Shown here: positions 47,301-54,352 of the stretch, in pieces
Layout of the letters: each line of letters opens with the position of its first letter
How positions within the stretch are numbered: position 1 is the stretch's first letter
Assembly (NCBI RefSeq): GCF_032854445.1
Contig: NC_088306.1
Location: 1,981,873 to 2,041,872 of the forward strand
Direction: 5' to 3'
Source of the DNA: Liolophura sinensis
Lineage: Eukaryota > Mollusca > Polyplacophora > Chitonida > Chitonidae
Length of the DNA: 60,000 nucleotides
The notes under the pieces: generated by a model
Told to the model about the DNA's origin: nothing
What the model saw: only the letters and a program-made list of their open reading frames with translations
The model's database searches: none
Translations under genes and position numbers: made by a program

Positions 47301-50300
47301 GACGCTCTAACCCTTGTGTCACCAAAACGATCTGGGACTGATGGGATGGAAATAAATGAATGAATAATTGCGGCTTAATTACCCTTACTTCCGAAATATA
47401 GCAGTCATATCTAGGTATTAGCCTGCCAGTCTATCGCGTGATAGGTACATTGCCAGTTGCCACAAATTAATAAGCTAAGTATTAAACCGATCAGTTTTTA
47501 TTTAAATACTTGATTGGTGTTTTAAGCCATACTCTTTGAAAAAAAGTTAACAATAGCGGGGACAATAGCGTTTTGTACTGCGGATGATTGTGGGTTTCCC
47601 CCAGACTCTGACGACCCCCCCCCCCTCCTCCGCGCCCACACCATAATACTGACCGCCGTCGTATAAGTGAAATATTCCTTAGTGCGGCGTAAAACAACAA
47701 CCAAATACACAAATAAATAAATAAATAAATAAATACATAAATAAATAATAAAAGGGAAGACAACAGAGAAAACGTTTATTCATACAAAACTGTCTGGAAG
47801 CTTTGGAACAGCGTCCCAATGTGTGTTACTGACAAAAGCAAATGGGGACAGTATAGTATAAATATCCCAGTGCTGTTTACCGTTTTCTTCCAACGTGACT
47901 TTACGATATTCTTTGTTAACGGTGTTTTCCCATTTGTTAAGAAAATTGAAATATGTTTCATTATTTATACTAAGTTTATAAGCTGTATCTGTGTTTCAAA
48001 CATATTCATAGCGGGCCTCCGTGGCTCACTTGGTTAGCGCGCTAGCGCAGAGTAATGACCCAGGAGGAACCTCTCACCAATGGGGTCGCTGTGAGTTCAA
48101 GCCAGCTCAGACGTAAGTGGAAAGGTCTGTCGTCAACCTGTGGATGGGTGTTGGTTTCCCCCAGGCTATGCCCGGTTTCCTCCCATCACAATGCTGGCCG
48201 CCGTCGTATAAGTGAAATATTGTTGAGTACTGTGTAAAGCACTAATGAAATAAATAAATTAATTAGCCCATATTCATATTCAGACCTGAATCATCATTTC
48301 GCTTGTTACTTTGCCGATTTTGGACTCTAGTTTTCATCAGACATAATGTTGGAGTGCATGCCACTGCACCATTTGGAATGTTGCCCTTGAGCGCGCTTGT
48401 TATACATTTCTATCAGGAGACTGTCTGGAACTGAAATCTAGTGCGCATGTGCGTGTATCAAGAGCGTAAGATCCGAAGCATATATAAATTGACGTAAGAA
48501 ATAAGTTCTAGAGAGTGAAATGGAATGAAGGCAAGTTGAAAGAGATAACTACTTCTGGAGCCTTCGGCGGAATTTTTAATTCTGGAATGCTTTTATTCAG
48601 AACTGTCAACATAACCATTTGATAATTTACAACACCGCTGTGGAATAAATGTCATAAACCATGAAATAACAGTTGCGACAATGAGGCAGAATAGAAATCA
48701 GATCAAAACAGTTTTAATGGGATTCGATATCATTTTGGGTGCACTCAGGAAAATGAAGTGTTTTCCTCCGAGACAGACTATTATATTAAGCCATATGTCT
48801 TCAGGCCACATCCTGGGGAATCAACTACCGAATTTTTCATCGAACTGGATCAATTTTTTTATTATGTTTATGTTCATCCTCCTTGAACCTTAAACCGGCA
48901 ATTGCATCATGGTTGCGCTGTTTCTCCTTTGCACACAGGAATGTAGCACATATTCATACCTATGCAGCGAAGGAGCGAAGCTTAGCCGTACAATAACTCT
49001 AGGATTTCATTGGACAACTACAAGCGCCACCCCTGTGCTTAGAATCAGGAAATTTTGCTGAGAATCGTTTTACCATTTTCCTGTCGAGACAATTACAAGG
49101 CCTCCAAAGAAAAGATATTACAACATGACATAATGAAACGAGCGGTGACAAATGCGCGCGAAAAGTGATGACTCTTATGCTCTGACGTCATTGTGTATGT
49201 ATGCGTGGGTTTTCACTAAGTAAGTAACAATTTTTCAGTTATATGACGACAAGGAGCCATTATGTGTGTACATACACTGTGTCTATTTATGGCAGGGCGA
49301 GTCCATGCCGCCAAAAGGCTGCCGTCACTGAAAAATCATACCGTGAACCCGGTACATGACACTCTACCCAGTCACATATTATACTGACATCGGGACAACC
49401 AGTCCTGTTTCCTTGCTCTAATCCCTCAGGGTCGAGTGCCAAGCGTGGCAGTAACATGTAACACTATTACAGTCTTTGTTATGACCACACCGGGTGTTCT
49501 GATGTGCTTGATAACTTTATAAGTCAATTTTCAATCTGGAAATCTTACGACGCCACGGAATATGCCGCCTTAGAGAAAAAGGAAACACTATATTGCTTTA
49601 TTAATATTCTAAACATATGCCTAAAAGGTGTAACGTCAACGGAAATTGGTGCATTCTCGGGTTAAAGAAATAACTCGCCCCTGATTGGTTGAAACACCAC
49701 ATCGTGGTGTTTTAGATTTTCGCAATGTACGCGAGTTTGATTACTTTAAAAGGCGGTTATCTCAGTTATGCCTCGGTTGGTCAGTGCGCAAGCGTGGCGT
49801 GATGACCCAGGAGTCTCTCACTAATGCGGTCGCTGTGAGTTCAAGTCCATGCTGGCTTCTTTCCGGCCGTATGTGGGACGGTCTTTCAGCAGCCCATGGA
49901 TGGTCGTGGGTTTCCCCAGGGCTCTGCCCCATTTTCCTGCCATCCTAATGCTGGCCGCCGTCGTGTAAGTGAAATATTCTTGAGTACGGCGTAAAACACC
50001 AATCAAATAAATGAATAAATCTCTTCACAAAACTAATTAGGTAAGCTCTTATGTGTGATACATGGTCCATGACTGTGTATATTTGGTACAGTGTTCTCTT
50101 TTCTTTTAACAGAGGAATTCTTGAAAATGGTTTAAATAAAGACGAAATATGGAATCATTTATCGCCTTGCGTCATTTTTTGGAGTTGCCACAGTACACTA
50201 TTTCTGTGAAAATTATCTGTGAAAATATAATTATATGCGGAGAAGGAGGTAGAGTATAGGCTCATTACGGTACCATACGCGTGCAAGATATCAATAAGTA

Positions 50301-50682
50301 AAATAAAACCTACCTTTTGTTCTCTGATTTCAGCTTCTTGCTCTCTGTTCATGCTTTCCCTAAATCCTTCGTTGCCTTCTTCGATTTGTTCTCCGTGTTC
50401 TTTAACTAGCCTTTTGTCTTCTGTAACCTGCTTCAAGTCATCGTTCATATTGTTCACATCTGATTCTGCTGGACGCCATTCGTCAACGGCAGGAGGGGCA
50501 GCGGGCTGCGCCTTGAGAAGTGGCTGACCTACTTTTGGCTGCGTGGTATGGTCTTGCTGTCTTACATGAACAGCTGGTGTGCTGTCCATGTGATAAAATA
50601 GTCCACAGGTGACATAGCCGAGAGCAGTAAGCAGAAGTGCTCGTGCTAGCCATTTCGCCACAAACATTGGTCGATAAGCCAT
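32247..50682 (-). CDS. Polypeptide N-acetylgalactosaminyltransferase-like gene, 12 exons
   Basis: A type II Golgi glycosyltransferase that would transfer GalNAc from UDP-GalNAc to Ser/Thr of mucin-type proteins. Exon order is set by splice sites and phase: 50682-50314, 45926-45797, 44418-44265, 41432-41266, 39843-39679, 38498-38291 (or 38296), 37930-37814, 37421-37248, 36470-36336, 35684-35571, 34136-34005, 32384-32247. About 667 residues, within the family range. A membrane anchor lies at residues ~11-30, a Glu/Asn-rich stem, a GT-A domain with [25 protein letters not shown] at ~321-323, [11 protein letters not shown] and CSSVAHLF, then a ricin-type lectin domain with QQW near the end. The Asp-x-His and the later His needed for the metal are kept, so activity is plausible. 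Unusual: KDAHTE instead of the common D-x-H-C-E, and N to E in the WGGEN motif. The exon 6/7 phase is uncertain. Confidence 0.92.
32925..33180. mobile_element. SINE family B, rearranged copy
   Basis: The stretch 32940-32980 (GGCGCTCAGCACTG) and 33000-33110 (GTGACTGGGTGGGGTGTC ... GCCACAAGAAGACACAGTAT) run forward. The next part (GACACCAGGCCGTCC ... TTTCAGTGCTG, 33123-33175) runs in the opposite sense. It looks like an inversion or two nested fragments, inside intron 11. Confidence 0.7.
33337..33885 (+). repeat. 24-bp minisatellite, about 23 units, in GALNT intron 11
   Basis: Units like ACTATATGGGCCTATTCATG(AATC). Blocks of five units (about 120 bp) repeat as a higher-order pattern (GGGTTATTCATTAATC, GGGCTAATCATGA, GGCCCTATTCATGATTC). 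The plus-strand MNHYMGLF-type frame is a by-product. Confidence 0.93.
34005..34136 (-). CDS. GALNT-like exon 11: lectin domain, beta repeat
   Basis: Acceptor CATTCCCTCAG|TTCTGG, donor ACAATG|GTAAAG, 132 nt, phase 0/0. Encodes [20 protein letters not shown] and [17 protein letters not shown]; the C...ECN.....W pattern is that of a lectin subdomain. Confidence 0.9.
34762..35128 (+). repeat. 41-bp minisatellite, about 9 units, in GALNT intron 10
   Basis: Units CTCATCCACGTGGGATTTCC CTACTCTATACACTACAATC C. Units differ at a few positions. Long plus-strand frames here are by-products. Confidence 0.93.
35325..35490 (+). repeat. Dispersed repeat E, copy 2
   Basis: CTCTTGTCAATTTACGTCAG, CACTGTTCATATGTATCC and TGGAGTGATGTTAGTTGCAA parallel the copy at 10545-10720. 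Lies in intron 10. Confidence 0.6.
35571..35684 (-). CDS. GALNT-like exon 10: lectin domain, alpha repeat
   Basis: Acceptor ATCCGTGCAG|ATCC, donor GAAGAG|GTAAAC, 114 nt, phase 0/0. Encodes [20 protein letters not shown] and [11 protein letters not shown], the start of the ricin B-like trefoil. Confidence 0.85.
36336..36470 (-). CDS. GALNT-like exon 9: linker to lectin domain
   Basis: Acceptor TTTGTCACCAG|AACG, donor GGGGAG|GTAATC, 135 nt, phase 0/0. Encodes [40 protein letters not shown]. This is the G.I..R...R..L.C..F.WY..N segment of GALNTs. Confidence 0.94.
37248..37421 (-). CDS. GALNT-like exon 8: end of catalytic domain
   Basis: Acceptor CCGTTGGCAG|ACATGG, donor GTATGC|GTAAGT, 174 nt, phase 0/0. 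Encodes [20 protein letters not shown], then [24 protein letters not shown]...PCS.V.H.F carries the third metal-ligand His; VWMD-YK is a family signature. Confidence 0.95.
37571..37800. repeat. Direct plus inverted repeat in the intron beside GALNT exon 7
   Basis: A ~73-bp unit (ATTAACAGAGGCATTACCTA, AACAAACGCATCACCAGGCA, ATGGTTAAAGTGAG) occurs at 37571-37645 and 37718-37795. Its inverse (CCATTACCTGGTGATGCGTT) lies between them at 37672-37718. It ends 14 bases from exon 7. Confidence 0.88.
37814..37930 (-). CDS. GALNT-like exon 7: Gal/GalNAc-T motif
   Basis: Acceptor GCATTTCAG|CTCC, donor TTTCAAA|GTAAGT, 117 nt, ends phase 0. Encodes [20 protein letters not shown] and [19 protein letters not shown], the Gal/GalNAc-transferase motif (usual form WGGEN-x-E). 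An upstream AG (16 nt earlier) would keep the frame with the strong exon 6 donor, but its pyrimidine tract is poor. Confidence 0.93.
38291..38498 (-). CDS. GALNT-like exon 6, donor uncertain
   Basis: Acceptor CATTCCAG|GCTGG. Encodes [20 protein letters not shown] and on to [15 protein letters not shown] is a family hallmark. The strong donor GTGAGT after GTGTT (end 38291) leaves phase 2, which does not fit exon 7 read from its best acceptor. A weak donor at GACCCC|GTGTTG (end 38296) restores phase but would delete two residues that align with other GALNTs. Confidence 0.88.
38512..38878 (-). mobile_element. SINE family B, near full length
   Basis: GCTTGGGGTTTAAC ... TTCAGTCATATGACGACAAG ... 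GACACCGGGCCAACCAGTCC ... GGGGCGGACGCTCTAAGCAT. It starts immediately upstream of GALNT exon 6 (14 bp from its acceptor). Confidence 0.88.
39056..39232 (+). repeat. 24-bp minisatellite, about 7 units, in GALNT intron 5
   Basis: Units TGTCACACGCAACATGCAGC(CTGG). Diverged mostly at CpG-containing positions. Confidence 0.92.
39679..39843 (-). CDS. GALNT-like exon 5: metal-binding DAH
   Basis: Acceptor TCTGTTTCAG|AGG, donor CCAG|GTAACA, 165 nt. Encodes [65 protein letters not shown] is the family K-R-x-G-L-x-R-x-R segment, and DAH is the Mn-binding Asp-x-His. The usual Phe-Leu before it is Ile-Lys here. Confidence 0.93.
39967..40104 (-). mobile_element. SINE family A, 3' half
   Basis: ATTTATTTGATAGGTTTTTA ... 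ATTTATACGACAGCGGTCAG ... CTCATGACCATCCGCAGC. The head is missing. Confidence 0.82.
40388..40440 (+). mobile_element. SINE family A, 3' scrap
   Basis: TACCACCGTCGTATAAGTGA then AAATCAAATAAATAAATGAG. Confidence 0.65.
40745..40793. repeat. Short hairpin in GALNT intron 4
   Basis: GAGTGAGGTCTA (about 40745) and TAGACCTCACTC (about 40780) pair as a 12-bp stem around an A+T-rich loop. Confidence 0.8.
40885..41040 (-). repeat. Dispersed repeat E, copy 3
   Basis: The inverse reads AGCTGGCAAATGGTCACACG, TAACCGGTGAAATAGGG and CTCTTGTCAATTTACCTCAA, the clearest version of the shared core. Confidence 0.65.
41100..41200 (-). repeat. Retroelement P 3' block, copy in GALNT intron 4
   Basis: The minus strand keeps an open frame [20 protein letters not shown] and [10 protein letters not shown]. 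The same block lies at 13611, 17890, 43290, 45130 and 57640. Confidence 0.7.
41266..41432 (-). CDS. GALNT-like exon 4: GT-A nucleotide-binding start
   Basis: Acceptor CTCAAAG|GTGCCAC, donor GAGTCTG|GTAAGT, 167 nt. Encodes [37 protein letters not shown] and [15 protein letters not shown], the most conserved start of the GALNT catalytic domain. Confidence 0.95.
41568..41704 (+). mobile_element. SINE family A, 5'-truncated
   Basis: ATGAGCCTCTCGCCAATTCA ... GGATGGTCGTATGTTTCCTC ... ATAAATCAAATACATAAATA, with the centre partly deleted. Confidence 0.8.
41810..42081 (+). mobile_element. SINE family A, full length
   Basis: GGCCTCCGTGGCTCAGTTGG to ACACCAATCAAGTAAATAAA. A short AGTAAC occurs on both sides (41801 and 42083), a possible target duplication. 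Confidence 0.93.
42262..42320. repeat. Two palindromes around ATCGAT in GALNT intron 3
   Basis: TTTTACAATCGATTGTAAAA is a perfect 20-bp palindrome at about 42270. ATAATCGATTGTAAAAG follows about 33 bp later, and GGCGATTGTAAGAC later still. It resembles the ends of short inverted-repeat elements. Confidence 0.8.
42590..43420 (+). mobile_element. Retroelement P, copy 3
   Basis: The plus strand holds the RT C-terminal segment in broken frames (QISILTL near [10 protein letters not shown]-like [33 protein letters not shown]). Then comes a ~300-bp stretch with CTTTATTTACTTTATTAGTT and the 3' block GATTGGAACGTCC, ATGGTTGACAGCTGGTATGC. It shows that the RT end and the 3' block belong to one element. 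Lies in GALNT intron 3. Confidence 0.7.
43545..43605 (-). mobile_element. SINE family B, 3' scrap
   Basis: AGCTTGGTGTTTAACGGCAT, TTTTCGGTCACGTCGCGACG. Confidence 0.65.
43741..43889 (+). mobile_element. SINE family A, 5' half
   Basis: GGGGTCTCCCTGGCTCAATT to GTCTGACAGCAACCTG. The 3' half is absent. Confidence 0.88.
44265..44418 (-). CDS. GALNT-like exon 3: start of catalytic region
   Basis: Acceptor TGTCCCCAG|GTGAATT, donor CAGAT|GTAAGT, 154 nt. Encodes EFSRPAGLN ... [20 protein letters not shown], equivalent to the conserved N..S..I...R...D.R segment. Confidence 0.9.
44813..44827. repeat. Poly-G run of about 14
   Basis: Homopolymer in GALNT intron 2; length prone to error. Confidence 0.9.
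45100..45190 (-). repeat. Retroelement P 3' block
   Basis: The minus strand reads ATTATTGACCTGCAACGTCC, TTGGTTGACAGCTGGTACAC, frame [16 protein letters not shown]. Confidence 0.65.
45355..45470 (-). repeat. Dispersed repeat E, copy 4
   Basis: Inverse similarity to the E core: CTCTCGTCAATCTACCGCAG and GGTGAAATTCGACC. Confidence 0.5.
45797..45926 (-). CDS. GALNT-like exon 2: stem
   Basis: Acceptor TATTCCAG|GCG, donor ATCG|GTGAGT, 130 nt, phase 0 to 1. Encodes [14 protein letters not shown] ... [20 protein letters not shown], the helical stem before the catalytic domain. Confidence 0.85.
46333..46368. repeat. 36-bp near palindrome in GALNT intron 1
   Basis: CATATATTTCCTAATTT and AAAATTAGGGAATATATG are inverse copies with one or two mismatches and almost no loop. 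Confidence 0.85.
46440..46850 (+). repeat. 84-bp minisatellite, about 4.5 units, in GALNT intron 1
   Basis: Units contain AAAAGTAGCAATGTGCTCGC, CCCAGCACCATAGCCTCAGA, TATGTCTAACCAAGCGGAGG, ACGAGCTGTTAATAGAG. A C-run of about 14 at 46537-46551 lies in the first unit. Confidence 0.9.
47000..47340 (-). mobile_element. SINE family B, near full length
   Basis: TCTGACGATGAGGAATG ... GCCACCAAAGTGCTGCCGTC ... GACACCGGGCCAACCAGTCC ... GAGGCGGACGCTCTAACCCT. Confidence 0.85.
47497..47752. mobile_element. Two SINE family A 3' ends, head to head
   Basis: 47505-47535 is a minus-sense tail (ACTTGATTGGTGTTTTAAGC). 47575-47752 is a plus-sense 3' half (GCGGATGATTGTGGGTTTCC ... GCCGTCGTATAAGTGAAATA ... AAATAAATAAATAAATAAAT). 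Confidence 0.82.
47754..47965 (+). repeat. Unknown dispersed repeat D, copy 1
   Basis: Shares CAACAGAGAAAACG, AACTGTCTGGAAGCTT, AAATGGGGACAGT, CCAGTGCTGTTTACC and TTCTTCCAACGTGACTTT with 51032-51253. Confidence 0.8.
48013..48265 (+). mobile_element. SINE family A, full length, with target duplication
   Basis: GGCCTCCGTGGCTCACTTGG to AAATAAATAAATTAAT. CATATTCATA is repeated at 48001-48010 and 48269-48278. Confidence 0.93.
48280..49202. other. GALNT intron 1, no recognised feature
   Basis: No coding signal and no repeat I can identify. Confidence 0.35.
49203..49500 (-). mobile_element. SINE family B, tRNA-like head missing
   Basis: CAATTTTTCAGTTATATGAC ... CCATGCCGCCAAAAGGCTGC ... GACATCGGGACAACCAGTCC ... 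ATGACCACACCGGG. Confidence 0.85.
49763..50021 (+). mobile_element. SINE family A, near full length
   Basis: TGCCTCGGTTGGTCAGTGCG ... AGTTCAAGTCCATGCTGG ... GCCGTCGTGTAAGTGAAATA ... ACACCAATCAAATAAATGAA. Confidence 0.92.
50314..50682 (-). CDS. GALNT-like exon 1: cytoplasmic tail, membrane anchor, stem
   Basis: ATG at 50682 starts [11 protein letters not shown], then a hydrophobic anchor [16 protein letters not shown] (residues ~15-30), then a hydrophilic Glu/Asn/Gln-rich stem ending EAEIREQK. The donor is AAAAG|GTAGGT and the exon ends in phase 0 (123 codons). A start here fits the short cytoplasmic tail of the family; no upstream in-frame Met is credible. Confidence 0.88.
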
Positions 50683-50776
50683 CGCGCTTACGTGATGCCA
50701 AAACGGCCCTTTCGATCTGTTATCAGCCTAATTTCCTTTAGATTGACATCAAGCCACCCAGTGTAAATCTGAAACA
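50683..50776 (-). promoter_or_regulatory. 5' flank of the GALNT-like gene
   Basis: The only unique sequence between the start codon and the next SINE is about 95 bp. I see no TATA box. The transcription start and any 5' UTR exon may lie beyond the SINE. Confidence 0.3.
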
Positions 50777-50888
50777 AATATTTATTTGATTGGTGTTTTA
50801 TATTTCAATCTGCGACGGTGATCGGCACTGTACATATATAATGGCAGGAAACCGGGATAAACCCGGGGGAAACCATCTGCAGGTCGCA
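50777..50888 (-). mobile_element. SINE family A, 3' part
   Basis: TATTTATTTGATTGGTGTTT ... ATAATGGCAGGAAACCGGGA ... AACCATCTGCAGGTCGC, with a diverged central stretch. Confidence 0.82.
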
Positions 50889-51031
50889 AATTTGAAAGAG
50901 AACGACTAAATTGGCGATTAGGGTTTAGCGCCATGTTCGAAGTATTTCTCTCACATCGTGGCAAGTATATGTTAGAATTAGGAAACAGTTGTCTTCCGAC
51001 AAGAGAATGATAACATCAACAAAATGAATAA

Positions 51032-51253
51032 ATAAGGGAACAGCACAGAGAAAACGACCAGTCTCACTGGTGGTGCAAGGAGACAAAACTGGCTGGAGGC
51101 TTCCGAACAGCGGCCCAGTGTATGTTATTTCCAAAAACAAATGGGGACAGTTATAAATATTCCAGTGCTGTTTACCCTATTCTTCCAACGTGACTTTCTT
51201 TTCTGGCGTTGTTTTCCAGTTGGTTAAGAGAATTGATATTATGTTTCATTCTC
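51032..51253 (+). repeat. Unknown dispersed repeat D, copy 2
   Basis: AGAGAAAACGACCAGTCTCA ... AACTGGCTGGAGGCTTCC ... AAATGGGGACAGTTATAAAT ... CCAGTGCTGTTTACCC ... TCTTCCAACGTGACTTTCTT. This copy is about 70-75% like copy 1, with a 25-bp insertion. Confidence 0.8.
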
Positions 51254-51422
51254 TGGGGACAGGAAACAGATGCTTTTGAAATCAAGTAAACTAAACAAAA
51301 ATAAGCTATATTGGAAAACACATTCTATCTCTTGTATGTTATTGTCTTTTAACCAGTCGCCTATATTCAGCTTTTTAAAATACTCGCTGCCAAAATAGGC
51401 CTGTTCTGAATTATCTCCCTTG

Positions 51423-51728
51423 TTAAAAGCTATCGACTATGACGTCATGTAATACGTTTTTGAGGCGTGAAACTACGAGAAGTGGGACTTTGCCTATTAA
51501 AGCATGGAGTATGTAGGCTAGGTTGCGACAGTGACAAACATTGTCTAAGTCGATCATTTTCAGCTCATGTAGAATATATATCTGACAGAGTTCTCTGAGC
51601 TCATTGCCTCGACTGACGTCATAATTTTTCAAAAGGAAGTTGCATGCTGACCAAGGACGTGGAGGGTAATTTGTTTTACAATGGCTGCACCAACAAGCGG
51701 TGTGAGTGAACTCCACACAGTAATACAC
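51423..51728 (-). CDS. Unidentified reading frame, possible exon
   Basis: About 101 residues without ATG: YYCVEFTHTACWCSHCKTNY, then ACNFLLKNYDVSRGNELREL, CQIYILHELKMIDLDNVCHC and RNLAYILHALIGKVPLLVVS. The pattern of short helices with spaced Leu and Cys recalls a BACK-like helical domain, but this is weak. It sits on the same strand as GALNT, upstream of its start, and 180 bp from the frame at 51909-52400. Confidence 0.3.
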   Translation of the reverse strand: MYYCVEFTHTACWCSHCKTNYPPRPWSACNFLLKNYDVSRGNELRELCQIYILHELKMIDLDNVCHCRNLAYILHALIGKVPLLVVSRLKNVLHDVIVDSF

Positions 51729-51908
51729 CCTACACCAATGTCTCCGTGAACAGATTACATTATTTTATAACAGAATTTCCTAACATCTAACTCTAAATCA
51801 TACTGCTGTGAGATCATTTAAAACCTGAGATAAAATAAAAGTTATTTGTTAAGGTTATATTAAACCAAAACATAAAAACAGTGCAAAGGTACCAGGTATT
51901 TGGGATGC

Positions 51909-52400
51909 TTAGTTCTCCAGCAGAATCCTGACTGATGTAGGAATACAAAGAGAAAAACCACAGCAAACTATGCAAGAGGAATGCTGCCACTCTCGATTTG
52001 TTGACATCAGCGCGAGATTAACCATAAAGTCCCACAAGTTGGCTAATTTCGCGTTCTCGATTTCTCTACGCGGCCGTCTGGTTCTCAAACATGAGGTCGA
52101 CGACACGAGTCGAGATATTAACAAATACAGCGCGATTTTTTTTTTACCAAAAAAATCTTGTCTTTCCGTTAATTTCGACCAGCCGGTGTTAAAAGACGCA
52201 GCTTCAGTATGCAAGTGGTCACATTCGTCTTCCATCAGAGACAAATCATTGTAGGAAAATAATTTATAGCCAAGAGATAACGTTTGACTGCAGAACTGGT
52301 TCACCTTACGTGTTATTCGATTATCCAAAAATATGTTGATAGCACCGCCATACCCCATATCCTCGTAGCATTCGTCGATAAATTGATTAGCTGTCAGCAT
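51909..52400 (-). CDS. Unidentified 163-residue frame
   Basis: ATG at 52400: MLTANQFIDECYEDMGYGGA, INIFLDNRITRKVNQF, LGYKLFSYNDLSLMEDECDH, then a Lys run (T-run at 52137-52144 on the plus strand), and a C-terminus that ends SVRILLEN. The sequence after the homopolymer reads more like protein in the next frame (NRAVFVNISTRVVDLMFENQ), so a one-base slip in the run is likely. I do not recognise the family. It could be a host gene relic or part of a mobile element. Confidence 0.35.
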   Translation of the reverse strand: MLTANQFIDECYEDMGYGGAINIFLDNRITRKVNQFCSQTLSLGYKLFSYNDLSLMEDECDHLHTEAASFNTGWSKLTERQDFFGKKKIALYLLISRLVSSTSCLRTRRPRREIENAKLANLWDFMVNLALMSTNREWQHSSCIVCCGFSLCIPTSVRILLEN

Positions 52401-52682
52401 GTATCCTATATTCCCATGATGACATATTCTGAATATTTATATGGATGACAGTTTACCATAACGACCACACAGGGAGTGGGGACGTGGCTACCCGGTAAGA
52501 CATCCTACTCAACTTCTACCACAATCCTCTATCGTCAGACCATAAATCTGACCGACATGGAAAAGGAAACATTAAAAATGATGCCAAAATCAAATGAAAG
52601 AGCGTGAAAACTTTTTTGAAGATATGGTCTTTAATATTGTCTTTTTCGATTTTTTCTTTCAGGGGAAAAGGTATTTAAAATA

Positions 52683-52990
52683 TTTTTGTATGGTGGGTAT
52701 TTGGGACCACCTCTTGGTATATATCGTCTTTGCGTAATAATGTTCTAAACAAGGATGTGATACAAGTCTAATAAATTTATTTCAGTGTACATTTGTTGTT
52801 TAAATCCAAACACATGAACTTAATCTGAATTATGATCATATTTATGAATATATCAAAAACATAAATATGATCAAGTTTGAACACCTTTGTTAGCTGAAAA
52901 GACCAAATTCTAGTGCATATACGTTTATTATACATGTGTTACTTCCTCTTTTAAAACATTATTGCGCAAAGAACAAATATACCAAGATTG
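52683..52990. mobile_element. Foldback MITE C, copy 3
   Basis: TTTTTGTATGGTGGGTATTT(GGGACCACCTCTTGGTATA) opens; TTAGCTGAAAAGACCAAATTC is the core; ATATACCAAGATTGTT closes as a diverged inverse. The flank 52610-52682 is also shared in inverse with 56480-56550. Confidence 0.75.
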
Positions 52991-52999
52991 TTCTATTAA

Positions 53000-53394
53000 T
53001 TCAACATAAAGATTCTATAATACTAACAGGACATTATGTTGAATACGACGGCATCACTCAACAACTTTCTGTTAAAATTAACACATTCATTTTTTGAGTG
53101 TATAAAAGAAAACAGGTACCAGTTCAGGTTAAACTTCGGGATTGACCATCTTAACGTATGAATAATTACTGTGCACATTGCCCGTTATACCCTACCAGAC
53201 TGCAGAACTACACATCAGAAGACCCCGATCCAAACAATTGGGTCATTACCAGATAGAACGTGTTTGTTCTGGTTTAATATGGACTGAATTCTATTCTATC
53301 CCTTTCCTGTCAATATATAACTAATCAGAGATCTTTTAACCCTTAAAGTCAACATATGCACATGCATGTATTCCTGATTCTGTCCAAATATTCT
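53000..53394. other. No recognised feature
   Basis: No coding signal or repeat that I can see. Confidence 0.3.
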
Positions 53395-53575
53395 TTATTT
53401 GAGCATTTATTTATTGTTATTTAATTACTTATTCATTTCTGTAATATTTATTTCCGTCTTCACCTATTCATTATTTCATTAATTAGTTTATTTAGCCTTT
53501 TATTTACGCATTTATTTATGCATTTATTTATTTATGCATTTACTGGTTTATTTATCTCCTTATTTACTTAGTTGA
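53395..53575 (+). repeat. (TTTA)-rich low-complexity stretch
   Basis: Runs of ATTTATTTATGCATTTATTT-like sequence just upstream of a SINE fragment. Confidence 0.85.
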
Positions 53576-53579
53576 TTCC

Positions 53580-53700
53580 GATCGTACGTTGAGAAGGTCT
53601 TGAAGTTTCGGACGGGCTACGCCTTGTTTCCCCTACCACAATGCTGGCCGCCGTCGTATGACTGAAATATTCGTCAATCAGACAAATAAATAAATACATC
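53580..53700 (+). mobile_element. SINE family A, 3' half
   Basis: CGATCGTACGTTGAGAAGGT ... ACCACAATGCTGGCCGCCGT ... CAGACAAATAAATAAATACA. Confidence 0.85.
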
Positions 53701-53927
53701 TACTTAATTCATGTTTTACTACTTTGTGTGAGTAAATAGTAATAATAACATGCTTTGTGCCATATTTACTCAGCTATGGAGTAAACTATTTTCAAATCAT
53801 TCTATTTTGTACCTAAAAGAATATTTCTAACAATGTAAATTGTAGTAAATCTTACCGTGATTAGTTTGGGGGAAACGTCTGCTATTATCGCTGTGTGTAC
53901 GATCAGGTGCCGCTTACTTCGACGCGC

Positions 53928-54062
53928 AACTCGGAAACTTGCACTGCTAGCCAACTTAGAATCTTGTAATGTCGCAGAAAATTTGAACTGCTGCACAAAC
54001 TCGGGAACTTGCACTGCTAGCCAACTTAGAATCTTGTAATGTCGCAGAAAATTTGAACTGCT
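53928..54062 (+). repeat. 68-bp tandem duplication
   Basis: CTTGCACTGCTAGCCAACTT, AGAATCTTGTAATGTCGCAG, AAAATTTGAACTGCTGC occurs twice with almost no difference, so the duplication is recent. It leads straight into the 25-bp array. Confidence 0.93.
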
Positions 54063-54352
54063 GCCCAACTCGATAACTTGCACTGTTGCCCAACTCGGTA
54101 ATTTGCACTGCTGACCAACTCGGGAACTTACACTGCTGGCCAACTCGGGAACTTACACTGCTGGTCAACTCGGGAACTTACACTGCTGGTCAACTCAGAA
54201 ACTTATACTGCTGCCCAACTCAGGAATTTACACTGCTGCCCAACTCAGGAATTTACACTGCTGCCCAACTCAGGAATTTACACTGCTGGCCAACTCGGGA
54301 ACTTACACTGCTGGCCAACTCGGGAACTTACACTGCTGCCCAACTCAAAATG
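54057..54352 (+). repeat. 25-bp minisatellite, about 12 units
   Basis: Units CACTGCTGGCCAACTCGGGA(ACTTA). The period is not a multiple of three, yet the repeat lacks stops in some frames, giving spurious open frames on both strands. Confidence 0.93.
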
